Shown: positions 43,111 through 52,065, counted from the first letter of the stretch. The stretch is 64,000 bases of DNA from Kitasatospora acidiphila (GCF_006636205.1 NZ_VIGB01000003.1:3958501-4022500); one strand, 5' to 3'. Notes: generated from the letters alone by a model not told the origin. Program-made: numbers and translations.

Positions 43111-44288
43111 CCGCGGAGGAAACAATCCTGGCCGGTGCCCGGCTGGTGCTGCCCAGCGGCGTCGTCGAGGACGGCCGGCTGGCCTTCTCGGGTGGCACCA
43201 TCACCGGGATCGGCGGCCCCAGGGCAGCCGGCGACCTGGACCTGACCGCCCTGGACCTGACAGGCTTCACCGTGGTCCCGGGGTTCGTCGACCTGCACGT
43301 GCACGGCGGCGGCGGTGCCTCCTACGCCTCCGGGAGCGCCGAGGAGGCGCTGGTCGCCGCCCGCACCCACCTGGAGCACGGCACCACCACCACGGTCGCC
43401 TCCACCGTCACCGGCGAGATCGACGAGGTCTGCCGGCAGGCGGCGGTGCTGTCCGAGCTGGTCGAGGACGGGGTGCTGGCCGGGGTGCACTTCGAGGGCC
43501 CGTTCATCTCCCCCGGGCGCTGCGGTGCGCACCGCCCGGACCTGCTGCGCGAGCCGGACCCGGCGCTGGTCCGCAAGCTGGTGGACGCCGCCCGCGGCAC
43601 CGCCAGGATGGTCACGCTGGCCCCGGAGCTGCCCGGCGGTCTGGAGTCGGTCCGGATGCTGGCCGACCTCGGGGTGATCGCGGCGGTCGGCCACACCGAC
43701 TGCGACTACACCAAGACCCTGGAGGCGGTGGACGCCGGCGCCACCGTCGCCACCCACCTGTTCAACGCGATGCCGAGCATCAACCACCGGGCGCCCGGCC
43801 CGATCGTCGCCCTGCTGGAGGACGAGCGGGTCACCGTCGAGCTGATCAACGACGGCGTCCACCTGCACCCGTCGGTGCTGGACCTGGCCTACGGCGCAGC
43901 CGGTGCCGAGCGGGTCGCGCTGATCACGGACGCGATGGGCGCGGCCGGGATGGGCGACGGCCTCTACCCGCTGGGCCCGCTCCAGGTCCGGGTCGAGGAC
44001 GGCGTCGCCCGGCTGGTGGAGGGCGGCTCGATCGCCGGCTCCACGCTCACCCTGGACGTCGCCTTCAAGCGCTCCGTCCTCGTCAACAAGCTGAGCCTCA
44101 CCCAGACCGTGCGGTCCATCTCGACCAACCCGGCCGCCCTGCTCGGCCTGTCCGACTCGATCGGCTCGCTGGCCGTCGGGAAGAACGCCGACCTGGCGGT
44201 GTTCGACTCCGAGACCTACGACCTGGTCGCCGTGGTCCGCCGCGGCGAGTGGATCACCGGCGCCGAGCGCTTCTCCAGCGGAAGCTGA
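43107..44288 (+). CDS. nagA: N-acetylglucosamine-6-phosphate deacetylase
   Basis: A 393-residue amidohydrolase that removes the acetyl group from GlcNAc-6-phosphate. Metal-binding DLHVHGGGG lies near residue 55. It also has HFEGPFISP, GHTDCDYTKTLEAVDAGA, ATHLFNAMPSINHR, NDGVHLHP and the catalytic-Asp region LITDAMGAAGM. Length is typical. The GTG start overlaps the nagK stop (GTGA), so the two are translationally coupled and under the upstream dre site. Confidence 0.95.
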   Translation: MTAEETILAGARLVLPSGVVEDGRLAFSGGTITGIGGPRAAGDLDLTALDLTGFTVVPGFVDLHVHGGGGASYASGSAEEALVAARTHLEHGTTTTVASTVTGEIDEVCRQAAVLSELVEDGVLAGVHFEGPFISPGRCGAHRPDLLREPDPALVRKLVDAARGTARMVTLAPELPGGLESVRMLADLGVIAAVGHTDCDYTKTLEAVDAGATVATHLFNAMPSINHRAPGPIVALLEDERVTVELINDGVHLHPSVLDLAYGAAGAERVALITDAMGAAGMGDGLYPLGPLQVRVEDGVARLVEGGSIAGSTLTLDVAFKRSVLVNKLSLTQTVRSISTNPAALLGLSDSIGSLAVGKNADLAVFDSETYDLVAVVRRGEWITGAERFSSGS

Positions 44289-44303
44289 GCACCACTCAGC
44301 TAT

Positions 44304-44341
44304 CCCTCGGGAGGAGCCCGGTGACCGGCACCTCCCGAGGG
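44304..44341. terminator. terminator between nagA and CBM gene
   Basis: An 11-bp perfect stem (CCCTCGGGAGG and complement) with a 16-nt loop between convergent genes. A second 10-bp hairpin (44361-44383) overlaps the stop codon of the minus-strand gene. Confidence 0.7.
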
Positions 44342-44371
44342 GAAGCCCCGGCCCGACGGACCGACCGGCTG

Positions 44372-45373
44372 TCAGCCGGTCGGTGAAGCCGCGCCCTGGG
44401 ACGGGTAGTTGCCGTCCACGTTCATCCCGGTCAGCGCCATCTGGTCCAGCATCACCGGACCGCCGCTGGTGGTCACCACGATGGTGTTGGTCCCGGCCTG
44501 CAGCTGCGGGCTCACCCAGGTGAACGACCACGCCTTCGTGGGGTCGCCGCCGGTGTCCCAGCTCTTGAAGGTGGTGCCGCCCGGGTGGTCCTGGCCGTTC
44601 ACGGTGACCGCGACCTTCACCGGGCCGCCGCTGGTGTTGCCGTAGTGGAACCAGATCTTCCCGAGGCCGGCGGTCGGCACGTTCACCGTGAACGTCGCCG
44701 TGGAGCCCGCCTGCATCTGCAGGTAGCTGCCGTCGGCGGAGACCGCGCCCTTTATCGAGTTGGTCAGCGTCGCGCCGCCGCCCGGCTGCGCCTTTGAGGC
44801 GTCCACGAAGCCGCCCGAGGCAGCGCTCGGCGAGGGCGGCGGGGACGACGCGGCGGTCGAGGCCGACGGTGCCGGGCTGCCGGCGCTGGAGTGGCCGGCG
44901 CTGCCGGTCGGCCCGGGGGCGGCGTTGTCCTTCTTGGTGCCGTCGTTGCCGGAGAGCGCGATGCCGGCGCCGATCGCGATCGCCGCGATCACCGCCACCA
45001 CGCCGATCACCGCGCCCTTGCCGCGCCCGCGCGGCGCGTCCTCGCCGGGCCGCGGCCGGGACCGCTCGGCGTACCGGGGCTGCTGGTGCGGCAACTGGGC
45101 GGCGGGGTCGCCGTAGCCGGGCTGCTGCTGTTGCTGCTGAAGGTAGGGCGGCGGCGGGCCCTGCGGCGGACGGGGGGCCTGCTGGCCGTACTGCGCCTGC
45201 TGGCCGTACTGGGCCCGGCCGACCTCCATCGGACGGTACGCGGTGCGCGGGGCAGCAGGCGGCTGCTCGACGCCCGGCGCGCCCTCGGCGGGCCGGTACA
45301 GGTACCCGAACGGGTCGTCTTCCTGCGGGGCGCCGCCCGCGCCGTCCTCGGGCCCCTGGCCGCCGGCCGTCAT
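44372..45373 (-). CDS. membrane-anchored CBM35-like protein
   Basis: A 333-residue protein. The cytoplasmic N-terminal part is rich in Pro, Gln and Gly (PPPPYLQQQQQQPGYG) and starts with TAGGQGPEDG. A single membrane helix follows (GAVIGVVAVIAAIAIGAGIA, about residues 118-137), then a Ser/Pro/Ala-rich linker and a C-terminal beta-sandwich of CBM35/CBM6 type (IWFHYGNTSGGPVKVAVTV, ending near GPVMLDQMALTG). It probably binds glycans outside the cell. An in-frame start 17 codons upstream (45424) is possible; 45373 matches the usual N-terminus of such proteins. Confidence 0.75.
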   Translation of the reverse strand: MTAGGQGPEDGAGGAPQEDDPFGYLYRPAEGAPGVEQPPAAPRTAYRPMEVGRAQYGQQAQYGQQAPRPPQGPPPPYLQQQQQQPGYGDPAAQLPHQQPRYAERSRPRPGEDAPRGRGKGAVIGVVAVIAAIAIGAGIALSGNDGTKKDNAAPGPTGSAGHSSAGSPAPSASTAASSPPPSPSAASGGFVDASKAQPGGGATLTNSIKGAVSADGSYLQMQAGSTATFTVNVPTAGLGKIWFHYGNTSGGPVKVAVTVNGQDHPGGTTFKSWDTGGDPTKAWSFTWVSPQLQAGTNTIVVTTSGGPVMLDQMALTGMNVDGNYPSQGAASPTG

Positions 45374-45434
45374 CGCGCTGATCAACTCCCCGTCGCTGTG
45401 CTGGTGCACCTGTACCCAGGGCACCCTACAGGGG

Positions 45435-47342
45435 CTACACGGCGCGCCGGTGCGAGCGTTCCCCCCGGGAGCCGCGCAGCGTGCCGCCCCGGGCCCGCTT
45501 CTCGTCGTACATCCGCTTGTCCGCTTGGTGCAGCACCTCCTCGATGCTCATGCCGCAGCCGGCCCAGCCGATCCCCAGGCTGACCCCGACCCGCATCACC
45601 CGCCCGGCTATCCGCATCGGCGGCTGCACCGCGCCGCGCAGCCGCACCGCCAGGTCGGTGGCCTCCGAACTGCCTATCGAGTCGGCCAGCACCACGAACT
45701 CGTCGCCGCCCAGCCGGGCCACCGTGTCACCCTCGCGGACCGCCTGCTGGAGCCGCCGGGCCACCTCCACCAGCACCGCGTCGCCCGCGTTGTGGCCGAA
45801 CCGGTCGTTCACCGACTTGAAGCCGTCCAGATCGCAGAAGAGCACCGCCAGCCCCTTCTGCGGGGCCGGACCGGCGGCCTGCGGGCCGTGCCAGGGCTCC
45901 GGGGCGGCGTCCGGGTCGCCCGGCACCACGGCGTGCACGTGGTCCGGCGGCGGGGCGCCGTACCCCTCGTGCGCGGCCAGGCCCGGCATGCCGCGCTCGG
46001 CGTACCCGTGGGTCAGGGTGCCGCAGCCCCCGGCGCCCTGCTCCGCGAGGTCGCCGTGGGCCCCGTGGCCGGGCGCCGACGGGCCGCCGACCCCGGCCGG
46101 CACCGGGGATGCCGAACGCGGCCCGTGCGGCCCGTGGAAGCCCGTACTGCCGGGTGCGGCGGGCACCGTCTCCAGGGCGCAGGGACCGCCGACGGGCTCC
46201 CCCCGCCCCCGCCCCGGCGGAGCCCCGTCGTGCGCCGCCGCGCTGCCCGGGCCCTGCGGCAGCGCGCAGAGCCGGCGGGCCAGCCGGGCCCGCAGCTCGG
46301 CGCCGTTGGGCAGGCCGGTCAACGCGTCATGGCTGGCCCGGTGGGCCAGCTGGAGTTCGTGCCGCTTGCGCTCCTCGATGTCCTCGACGTGGGTGAGCAG
46401 GAAGGTCGGGCCCTCGGCGGCGTCCGCGACGATCGAGTTGCGCAGGCAGACCCACTGGTAGCTGCCGTCCCGCCGCAGCAGCCGCAACTCGGCCCGGCCG
46501 CTCTCGGTGCTGGTGCGCTCCAGCAGGCCCCGGTCGTCGGGGTGCACCAGGTCGAGGAAGCTGTGCTGGCGCAGGCTCGCCCGGGAGCGGCCGAGCAGCC
46601 GGCAGAGCGCGTCGTTGACCCGGGTCAGCTGGCCGCGGGCGGGGCCGTGCAGCTCCGTGATGGCCATCCCGCTGGGGGCGTACTCGAAGGCCTGGCGGAA
46701 GCTCTCCTCGCTGGCCCGCAGCGCCTGCTGGTCCTTCTCCATCCGGGCCAGCGCCCGCTGCATCTCGGCCCGCAGCCGGGCGTTGCCGATCGCGATCGAG
46801 GCCTGCAGCGAGAACATCTCCAGGGCCTCGCGGGTCCACGCGCCCGGGCGTTTGCCGCTGCGCGGGCGGTCCACGCTGAGCACCCCGAGCAGGTCGCCGC
46901 CGGCGCTGTACATCGGGGCCAGCAGGCCGTCCTCGGGGTGCCAGTCGTTGGCGTAGACCGGCAGCGGGCCGTCGCCGGTCCAGCGCGGGATGTCGGGCTC
47001 GACCGCCCAGCCGCGGTCGTACGGCAGGAACCGCAGCGCGCCCCAGTGGTCGGCGGCGGCCAGCAGCCGGTCCCAGGAGGCCCGGCTGCCCACCTGGCCG
47101 AGCAGCACCGCGGGGCCGCCGTAGTCGCGCTCCTCGAACTCCCAGACCGCCGCCACCACCAGATCGCCGTCCGGGCGGACCAGGCTGACCGCGGCCGCGT
47201 CGAAGCCCAGACCGTGCACCGCCCCCTCGACGACGGCCTGCAAGGTGCCCGCCAGGCTGCGGGCAGCATTGAGGTCCGCCACGACCCGGTGCAAGGTGCG
47301 AAGGGTCGCGAGGCGGACGTACGGCTCCGACTCGGCTTCCAT
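45435..47342 (-). CDS. cdgB: GAF-PAS-GGDEF diguanylate cyclase (CdgB-like)
   Basis: A 635-residue signalling enzyme. A GAF domain covers about residues 20-190, a PAS domain about 210-325, and the GGDEF domain begins at DALTGLPNGAEL. The active motif GGDEF is intact (about residue 545), and five residues upstream lies the inhibitory RxxD site (REGD), so c-di-GMP synthesis with product inhibition is expected. A Gly/Pro/His-rich insert of about 130 residues splits the GGDEF domain between its first helix and FCDLDGFKSVNDRFG. Domain order matches Streptomyces CdgB, which controls development. No EAL domain is present. Confidence 0.88.
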   Translation of the reverse strand: MEAESEPYVRLATLRTLHRVVADLNAARSLAGTLQAVVEGAVHGLGFDAAAVSLVRPDGDLVVAAVWEFEERDYGGPAVLLGQVGSRASWDRLLAAADHWGALRFLPYDRGWAVEPDIPRWTGDGPLPVYANDWHPEDGLLAPMYSAGGDLLGVLSVDRPRSGKRPGAWTREALEMFSLQASIAIGNARLRAEMQRALARMEKDQQALRASEESFRQAFEYAPSGMAITELHGPARGQLTRVNDALCRLLGRSRASLRQHSFLDLVHPDDRGLLERTSTESGRAELRLLRRDGSYQWVCLRNSIVADAAEGPTFLLTHVEDIEERKRHELQLAHRASHDALTGLPNGAELRARLARRLCALPQGPGSAAAHDGAPPGRGRGEPVGGPCALETVPAAPGSTGFHGPHGPRSASPVPAGVGGPSAPGHGAHGDLAEQGAGGCGTLTHGYAERGMPGLAAHEGYGAPPPDHVHAVVPGDPDAAPEPWHGPQAAGPAPQKGLAVLFCDLDGFKSVNDRFGHNAGDAVLVEVARRLQQAVREGDTVARLGGDEFVVLADSIGSSEATDLAVRLRGAVQPPMRIAGRVMRVGVSLGIGWAGCGMSIEEVLHQADKRMYDEKRARGGTLRGSRGERSHRRAV

Positions 47343-47680
47343 GCGGGGGCTCCCCCGGTTCTTCGGGTGGGTCTTGATGGTTATCGTCCGATTGCCAGAA
47401 GAACTGAATCACAGCGAGCACAACGATCGGCACGCTCGGTCAGCAATAGGTCGTTACTTGTGACTCAAATCACAGAACGCATAGAGAGGCAAACCCGGTT
47501 CATCTCGGTCATGCCCGGACAGGATCCGGCGATGGCCAACTTCGAGGTGGGTCGTGCCCGGTCCGTGCCGCCGCGCCCCTTGCGGATGCCCGGGTATGGG
47601 CACCCGGGAAGGGGACTAGGACCCGACTTAGGACCACCGCCGGATGCCGTCGACACAGCCCGGGGGCTACCGTGCGGTAC
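47343..47680. other. divergent regulatory region cdgB/flavin reductase
   Basis: 338 bases with no gene. It contains the CRP-type palindrome at 47459-47474 and an AT-rich tract at 47380-47480 (likely the cdgB promoter), and ends with a TACCGT -10 box (47668-47673) 7 bases before the flavin reductase GTG. Confidence 0.5.
47459..47474. promoter_or_regulatory. CRP-type palindrome
   Basis: TGTGACTCAAATCACA is a perfect TGTGA-N6-TCACA palindrome and also fits the Streptomyces Crp motif GTG-N6-GNCAC on the minus strand. It lies between the divergent cdgB-like and flavin reductase genes. Confidence 0.6.
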
Positions 47681-48202
47681 GTGTCCACCTCGCCGCAGCA
47701 CCTCACCACCCCCAACGCCACCCCGGACGAGTTCCGCGCCGCGCTCACCCAGCTGGCCTCCGGAGTCGCCCTGGTGACCGCCTCCGACGCGGGCGACGAC
47801 GCGGGCATGACCGCGACTTCGTTCCTGTCGGTCTCGCTGGAACCGCCGCTGGTGCTGGTCTCGGTGCGCGAGGACTCCCGGATGGACGAACTGCTCTCCC
47901 GGATCGACCTGTGGGCCGTCTCGCTCCTCGGCGAGGAGCACAAGGCGGTGGCCGCCCGGTTCGCCATGAAGGGGCGGCTCAGCGACCGCCTGCTGTTCGC
48001 CGACACCCCGCACGAGCGCTCCGAGCTCACCGACTCACCGCTGATCGACGGCGCCCTGGCGACCGTGGAGTGCCGCACCGAGCAGCGGATAGCCGCGGGC
48101 GACCACACCCTGGTGCTCGGCCGGGTGCTGCGGGCCCGGGTGCCGGCCCCGGACGGCCGGCCGCTGCTCTACTTCCGCGGCGGCTACCGGCAGCTGGGCT
48201 GA
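47681..48202 (+). CDS. flavin reductase-like FMN-binding protein
   Basis: A 173-residue protein with the flavin-reductase-like domain: DEFRAALTQLASGVALVTA, then MTATSFLSVSLEPPLVLVSV, the FMN-phosphate region, and a C-terminal PLLYFRGGYRQL. It probably uses NAD(P)H to reduce free FMN for a partner monooxygenase, or is a two-component oxygenase reductase; no partner is adjacent. GTG 47681 is preferred because a TACCGT box lies 7 bases before it (leaderless); GTG 47672 is the alternative. Confidence 0.82.
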   Translation: MSTSPQHLTTPNATPDEFRAALTQLASGVALVTASDAGDDAGMTATSFLSVSLEPPLVLVSVREDSRMDELLSRIDLWAVSLLGEEHKAVAARFAMKGRLSDRLLFADTPHERSELTDSPLIDGALATVECRTEQRIAAGDHTLVLGRVLRARVPAPDGRPLLYFRGGYRQLG

Positions 48203-48216
48203 GCCGGGCCCGGTGC

Positions 48217-48651
48217 CTAATCGGTGGCGCGCGGCGCCGACCGGCCGCGCTTGAGCTCCGCGCGGTGCTTCTTGTTCGACAGCCGCCGCTCGACCATCCC
48301 GCGGCTGGGCTTGGTGGCCCGGCGGGCCTTGGGCGGCGGGGCGGTCGCCTCACCGAGCAGCGAGGCCAGCCGGGCGGCCGCCACCTCGCGGTTGCGCCAC
48401 TGCGAGCGGTGCTCGCTGGCCCGCACCACCAGCACCCGGCCGTCCACCAGCCGGTTCGCCAGCCGCTCCAGGGCGCGCTGCTTCCAGACCTCGGGCAGCG
48501 CCGCGGAGGCCACCAGGTCGTAGCGGAGCTCGACCTGGGTGTCGGAGGTGTTCACATGCTGGCCACCGGGGCCGCTGGATCGGGAGAAGCGCCAGACGAG
48601 CTCGGCGTCCGGCACCACCACCGAGCCCCGAACGCGCACTGGCTCGGGCAT
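48217..48651 (-). CDS. arfB: alternative ribosome-rescue factor ArfB
   Basis: A 144-residue release-factor-like peptidyl-tRNA hydrolase (ICT1/YaeJ type). The catalytic GGQ is in RSSGPGGQHVNTSDTQVEL (about residue 30). The basic C-terminal tail (KKHRAELKRGRSAPR) enters the mRNA channel of stalled ribosomes. It frees non-stop ribosomes. ATG 48651 gives the usual short N-terminus. Convergent with the flavin reductase gene (14-base gap). Confidence 0.92.
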   Translation of the reverse strand: MPEPVRVRGSVVVPDAELVWRFSRSSGPGGQHVNTSDTQVELRYDLVASAALPEVWKQRALERLANRLVDGRVLVVRASEHRSQWRNREVAAARLASLLGEATAPPPKARRATKPSRGMVERRLSNKKHRAELKRGRSAPRATD

Positions 48652-48691
48652 GCCCCCATCATCCCGGGCGTACCCCCGCCGCGTCACGCGG

Positions 48692-48697
48692 TTAAAT
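48692..48697 (+). promoter_or_regulatory. -10 box of leaderless hypothetical gene
   Basis: TTAAAT, rare in this GC-rich sequence, lies 6 bases before GTG 48704 with no ribosome-binding site, consistent with a leaderless transcript. Confidence 0.45.
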
Positions 48698-48703
48698 GAG
48701 CAG

Positions 48704-49189
48704 GTGATCGAGCTCGGCTACTCCCTCTCGCTGCGGATCCCCGACCCCCCGCAGACCGACTACCGCACCGCCTCCGTGAAGGCGCTGCGGCACGACCTGT
48801 TCTGCGGGGACGTGTACGTGGCCCAGGACGAGCTGGAGTTGTCCACCGCCTGGGGCTGGGTGCCGGTGCTGGACTTCGCCTGGGCGCTGTGCGACATCGT
48901 GGAGCAGCTGGACGAGGACCCGCGCGGCAGCCGGGCCGCCGCGCTGCGCACCGCCGACCTGGACTTCACCCAGAACACCGAACTGCTCAGGTTCGCCCGG
49001 CGGTTCGGGCATGTGGAGATCATCGCGAGCTGGCTGGACGAACCGCCGCTGGTGGTGCGCCACGAGGAACTGCGCCGCGAGGCCCGGGACTTCCTGCAGG
49101 ACGTGCTGGCCGATCTGACCGACCTGCACCCGGAGCTGGGCGACAACCCGAACATCTGGGTGCTGGCCGGTCGTTATCCGCGAATCTGA
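48704..49189 (+). CDS. conserved hypothetical protein
   Basis: A 161-residue acidic protein starting VIELGYSLSLRIPDPPQTDY, with LSTAWGWVPVLDFAWALCDIVEQLDEDP and a C-terminal NPNIWVLAGRYPRI. It has no transmembrane segment or recognisable catalytic motif. The sequence looks well conserved in the sense of coding bias, and homologues occur in streptomycetes, but I cannot name a function. GTG 48704 fits the upstream TTAAAT box. Confidence 0.65.
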   Translation: MIELGYSLSLRIPDPPQTDYRTASVKALRHDLFCGDVYVAQDELELSTAWGWVPVLDFAWALCDIVEQLDEDPRGSRAAALRTADLDFTQNTELLRFARRFGHVEIIASWLDEPPLVVRHEELRREARDFLQDVLADLTDLHPELGDNPNIWVLAGRYPRI

Positions 49190-49215
49190 GTAACGCTCAA
49201 CTCTTCGAGCGGACT

Positions 49216-50387
49216 TCAGCTGTGCTTGGCGCGCAGCTCGACGACGTCCAGCAGCTCGGTCTCGTCTTCGGGGTCAGGTCGACCACCTCGCTGCCGACCA
49301 CCTCGTCGCCCAGCACATCGGCCAGGTCGTCCTGCGCCGGGCCGGCCTGCTCGGGCTCCGCCACCGCCCGCTCGGCGCGCTGCTGGACCAGCTCGCCGAC
49401 CGAGCGCACCGACGGGGCCGGGGCGGCCACCCGCGGTGCCGCGCCCCGGTCGAAGAAGCTGAACGACGGTGCGGGACGGCTGCCCGGCACCGGCGGGCGC
49501 GGGCGCTGCCGGGCCACCGGCACCATGGCGGCGGCCGCGGCGGCCTGCTCGGTGGGCGCGGCGAGCATCGGGCGCACCGGGGAGGCGGCCACCGCGGGGC
49601 GCTCGCCGGGGGTCTGCGCGGCGGGCCCGGCCTCGGTAGCCGCGGGTGCGGCCTTCGGCCGGGCGGCCGGCTCGACGACGGCCGGCGTGTGCCGGGCGCG
49701 CACCTCGGGCAGCGCGGCGGGCACCGCGTCCGGCAGGGCGGCGGGCAGCGACTCGGGCAGCGCGGGGGCCTCGGTGGGCCGCGCCGACGGCAGTGCGGCG
49801 GGCTGCCGGGCGGCCTGGCGGCGCGCCAGGTGCTCGGCCTGCGCCTCGGCCAGCTCGGCACGGCGGGCCATCGCGCGCAGCGCGTTCGCCGCCCGCAGAT
49901 AGGCGACCGGGGTCACCGGGTGCTTGGGGCGGGCCGCCTCGATGGCCCGCTGCGTCGCCTCGGCCTCCTTGAGCGCCTGCTCGGCGGCCAGCACCGCGCG
50001 CTCCTTGAGCAGCCGGGCGATCTCGGTCTCCGCCTTCGCCAGCCGGGACTTCTCCGCGGTCAGCCGGCGGCCGAGCCGGGCCGCCCGCTCCTCGGCCACC
50101 TCGGCAGCGTACTCGGCCTCGGCGAGTTGCTCCTCGAACCGCTCCTCGTCACGGATCCGGCGGGCCGCGGCGGCATCGGCGGCGGCCCGGGCGGCGCGGT
50201 CGCGCTGCCGCAGCACCATCGCCAGGCCGAGCACGGCCAGCACCGCGGCCGCCCCGACCGAGCGGACCACCATGTGGTCCGCGCCGAGCAGCAGCTCGGC
50301 GAGCGCGGCCACCGTGAGGACGGCCGCGGCGGCGGGGCCGATCGCACGGCTGAGGAGCGAGGAGTGTCGGTGGCGTCCGCGAGGCAT
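49216..50387 (-). CDS. membrane-anchored coiled-coil protein, apparent 3' frameshift
   Basis: About 390 residues if one base is restored. Two hydrophobic N-terminal helices (AIGPAAAAVLTVAALAELLL and SVGAAAVLAVLGLAMVL) are followed by a charged coiled coil of about 100 residues (ERFEEQLAEAEYAAEVAEE, then LTAEKSRLAKAETEIARLLKE), and an Ala/Pro-rich tail. Near the end the frame breaks at about 49268-49274: continuous reading gives an Arg/Ser-rich tail, while the neighbouring frame gives DETELLDVVELRAKHS and a stop at 49216. Family unknown; the topology suggests a cell-envelope scaffold or division-associated protein. Confidence 0.65.
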
Positions 50388-50455
50388 GGTCAAAAAACTA
50401 GCGTGCGCCGAACCTGAGTGTTTCCTTGGGGTGGGGGCCTGCGGCCGATGCCTGG

Positions 50456-50953
50456 TCAGCGCGTCGACGAGGCCGGGCCCTTGCCCCGGTCGTGGTTGCC
50501 GCCGTCCTCCGGGAGCTTGCAGATGTGCTGCAGCCACAGGGCCACCGCGACCACGGCGGCACCCGCCAGCACCGCCAGCCCGGCGGTGATCGCCGGGCCG
50601 CGGTGGGAGTCGAAGTCCGGCAGGGTGAGCAGTTCGATGCCCAGGCCCGCGTAGATCCCGCTGACCACCGCGGAGGCCAGCGCACTGGCCTGCCCGAGCA
50701 CCACGGCCCGGGCGGCCAGCAGCGGGTCGACCCGCTTGGCGCCCGGCGCCCGGTCCCGGATCGCCTTCAGCCGGGACCGCAGCGAGACGGCCACCGCCAG
50801 CAGGATCACGGCGACCACCGCCAGCACCACCGGTGCGGCGGCGGGCGTGCCGGGCAGCGTGTCCAGCGAGTTCCACAACTTCGCGCCGGCCCAGGCGAGG
50901 GCCGTGGTGACCACGAAGATGGCCAGCAGGAGACGCAGGCGCAGCGGCTTCAC
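50456..50953 (-). CDS. DUF3180 membrane protein
   Basis: A 165-residue protein with four predicted helices (starting LRLLLAIFVVTTALAWAGA, last about residues 125-148 ending VVAVALWLQHIC). DUF3180 genes regularly sit beside folK in actinobacteria, as here (79-base gap), though no folate function is known. Confidence 0.85.
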   Translation of the reverse strand: MKPLRLRLLLAIFVVTTALAWAGAKLWNSLDTLPGTPAAAPVVLAVVAVILLAVAVSLRSRLKAIRDRAPGAKRVDPLLAARAVVLGQASALASAVVSGIYAGLGIELLTLPDFDSHRGPAITAGLAVLAGAAVVAVALWLQHICKLPEDGGNHDRGKGPASSTR

Positions 50954-51032
50954 TTCCGGGTGTTCCCTTCTGACGGACGGTCGGCCGTCGCCTCGACCCT
51001 ACTCCGGCGGCCGCGGCCCGACGGCGGCCTGC

Positions 51033-51626
51033 CTACTGCGGCAGCTGCAGCCCGATGTCGGTGCGGCGGCGCACGTCCTGGCTGTCCCCGATGGCGGCGA
51101 GCAGCTCGGCGACCGGCCCGTGCCCGGGCAGCTCGGCGGCCGGGTCGGCGTCCAACCAGGGAGCCAGCACGAAGGCCCGCTCATGCGCCCGCGGGTGCGG
51201 CAGCAGCAGCACCGGGTCCTCGCTCAGCACGCCCTGGAAGCTGATGATGTCGACGTCCAGGGTGCGGGCACCCCAGCGCACGGTGCGCTCCCGGCCGAAC
51301 GCGTCCTCGATCGCGTTGGCCCGCTCCAGCAGCGAGTACGGCGGCAGCGTGGTGCGCAGCAGCACCACGGCGTTGTAGTAGTTGGGCTGCTCGGCGGGGC
51401 CGCCCAGCGCCTCGGTCTCGAAGACGCCGGACACGCCGGTGATCTTCAGGCCGGGGGTGTCGCCCAGTGCGTCCACCGCGCCCTGCAGGGTCTCCAGCCG
51501 GTTGCCCAGGTTGCTGCCCAGGGCCACCACGGCGGTGCGCGGGTTGGCCAGCGTGGTGTCGGCGCTGTCCAGACGGTGCTGCAGGTTGAAGGTGGTCGGG
51601 GTGGCGGTCGGGTCGCTGGTGCTCAT
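51033..51626 (-). CDS. folK: HPPK, pterin pyrophosphokinase
   Basis: A 197-residue 6-hydroxymethyl-7,8-dihydropterin pyrophosphokinase, which prepares the pterin for FolP. It has AVVALGSNLGNRLETLQGAV (about residues 32-51), YYNAVVLLRT, and RTVRWGARTLDVDII with the Mg2+-binding DxD. An N-terminal extension of about 30 residues (MSTSDPTATPTTFN) is typical of streptomycetes. It is downstream of folB on the same strand (76-base gap). Confidence 0.93.
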   Translation of the reverse strand: MSTSDPTATPTTFNLQHRLDSADTTLANPRTAVVALGSNLGNRLETLQGAVDALGDTPGLKITGVSGVFETEALGGPAEQPNYYNAVVLLRTTLPPYSLLERANAIEDAFGRERTVRWGARTLDVDIISFQGVLSEDPVLLLPHPRAHERAFVLAPWLDADPAAELPGHGPVAELLAAIGDSQDVRRRTDIGLQLPQ

Positions 51627-51702
51627 CGATCGTCCTCCTGGGCGTGGGGGGCGTTCCCGGCCGAAGGCTCAGGGAAGCGGCTGGGCGGTCGTACGGGGGC
51701 CG

Positions 51703-52065
51703 TCACGGGCGGCCCCGGTGGATGGTGACGGTCACGTCGTCGAAGGGCACGGTGATCGGCGCGTCCGGCTTGTGGACGGTGACCTCGACCTCCTCGACCG
51801 GGTCGTGCTTGAGGCACTGGTCGGCGATCCGCTGGGCCAGCGTCTCGATCAGGTCCACCGGCTCGCCGGCGATGATCGCGGTGACCTCCTCCGCGACGAT
51901 CCCGTAGTGGGCCGTGCGGGTGAGGTCGTCACCGGAGGCAGCCGGGCGGGTGTCGAGGTGGAGCACCACGTCGACCACGAAGGTCTGGCCCTCGATCCGC
52001 TCGCGCTCGAAGACGCCGTGGTGGCCGCGGGCGCGCAAGCCCTTCAGGGTGACACGGTCAAGCAC
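51703..52065 (-). CDS. folB: dihydroneopterin aldolase
   Basis: A 120-residue FolB subunit. It has DRVTLKGLRARGHHGVFERER at the N-terminus, with the pterin-binding Glu nearby, VDVVLHLDTRPAA, and LIETLAQRIADQCL with the catalytic-Lys region downstream at HKPDAPI. It converts dihydroneopterin to 6-hydroxymethyl-dihydropterin. Part of the folP-NTF2-folB-folK run. Confidence 0.93.
   Translation of the reverse strand: MLDRVTLKGLRARGHHGVFERERIEGQTFVVDVVLHLDTRPAASGDDLTRTAHYGIVAEEVTAIIAGEPVDLIETLAQRIADQCLKHDPVEEVEVTVHKPDAPITVPFDDVTVTIHRGRP

Noticed and set aside
47343..47680. BldD binding box upstream of the cdgB-like gene
   Set aside because: The closest sequence matches only one half of the BldD consensus; the CRP-type reading of the same bases is exact.
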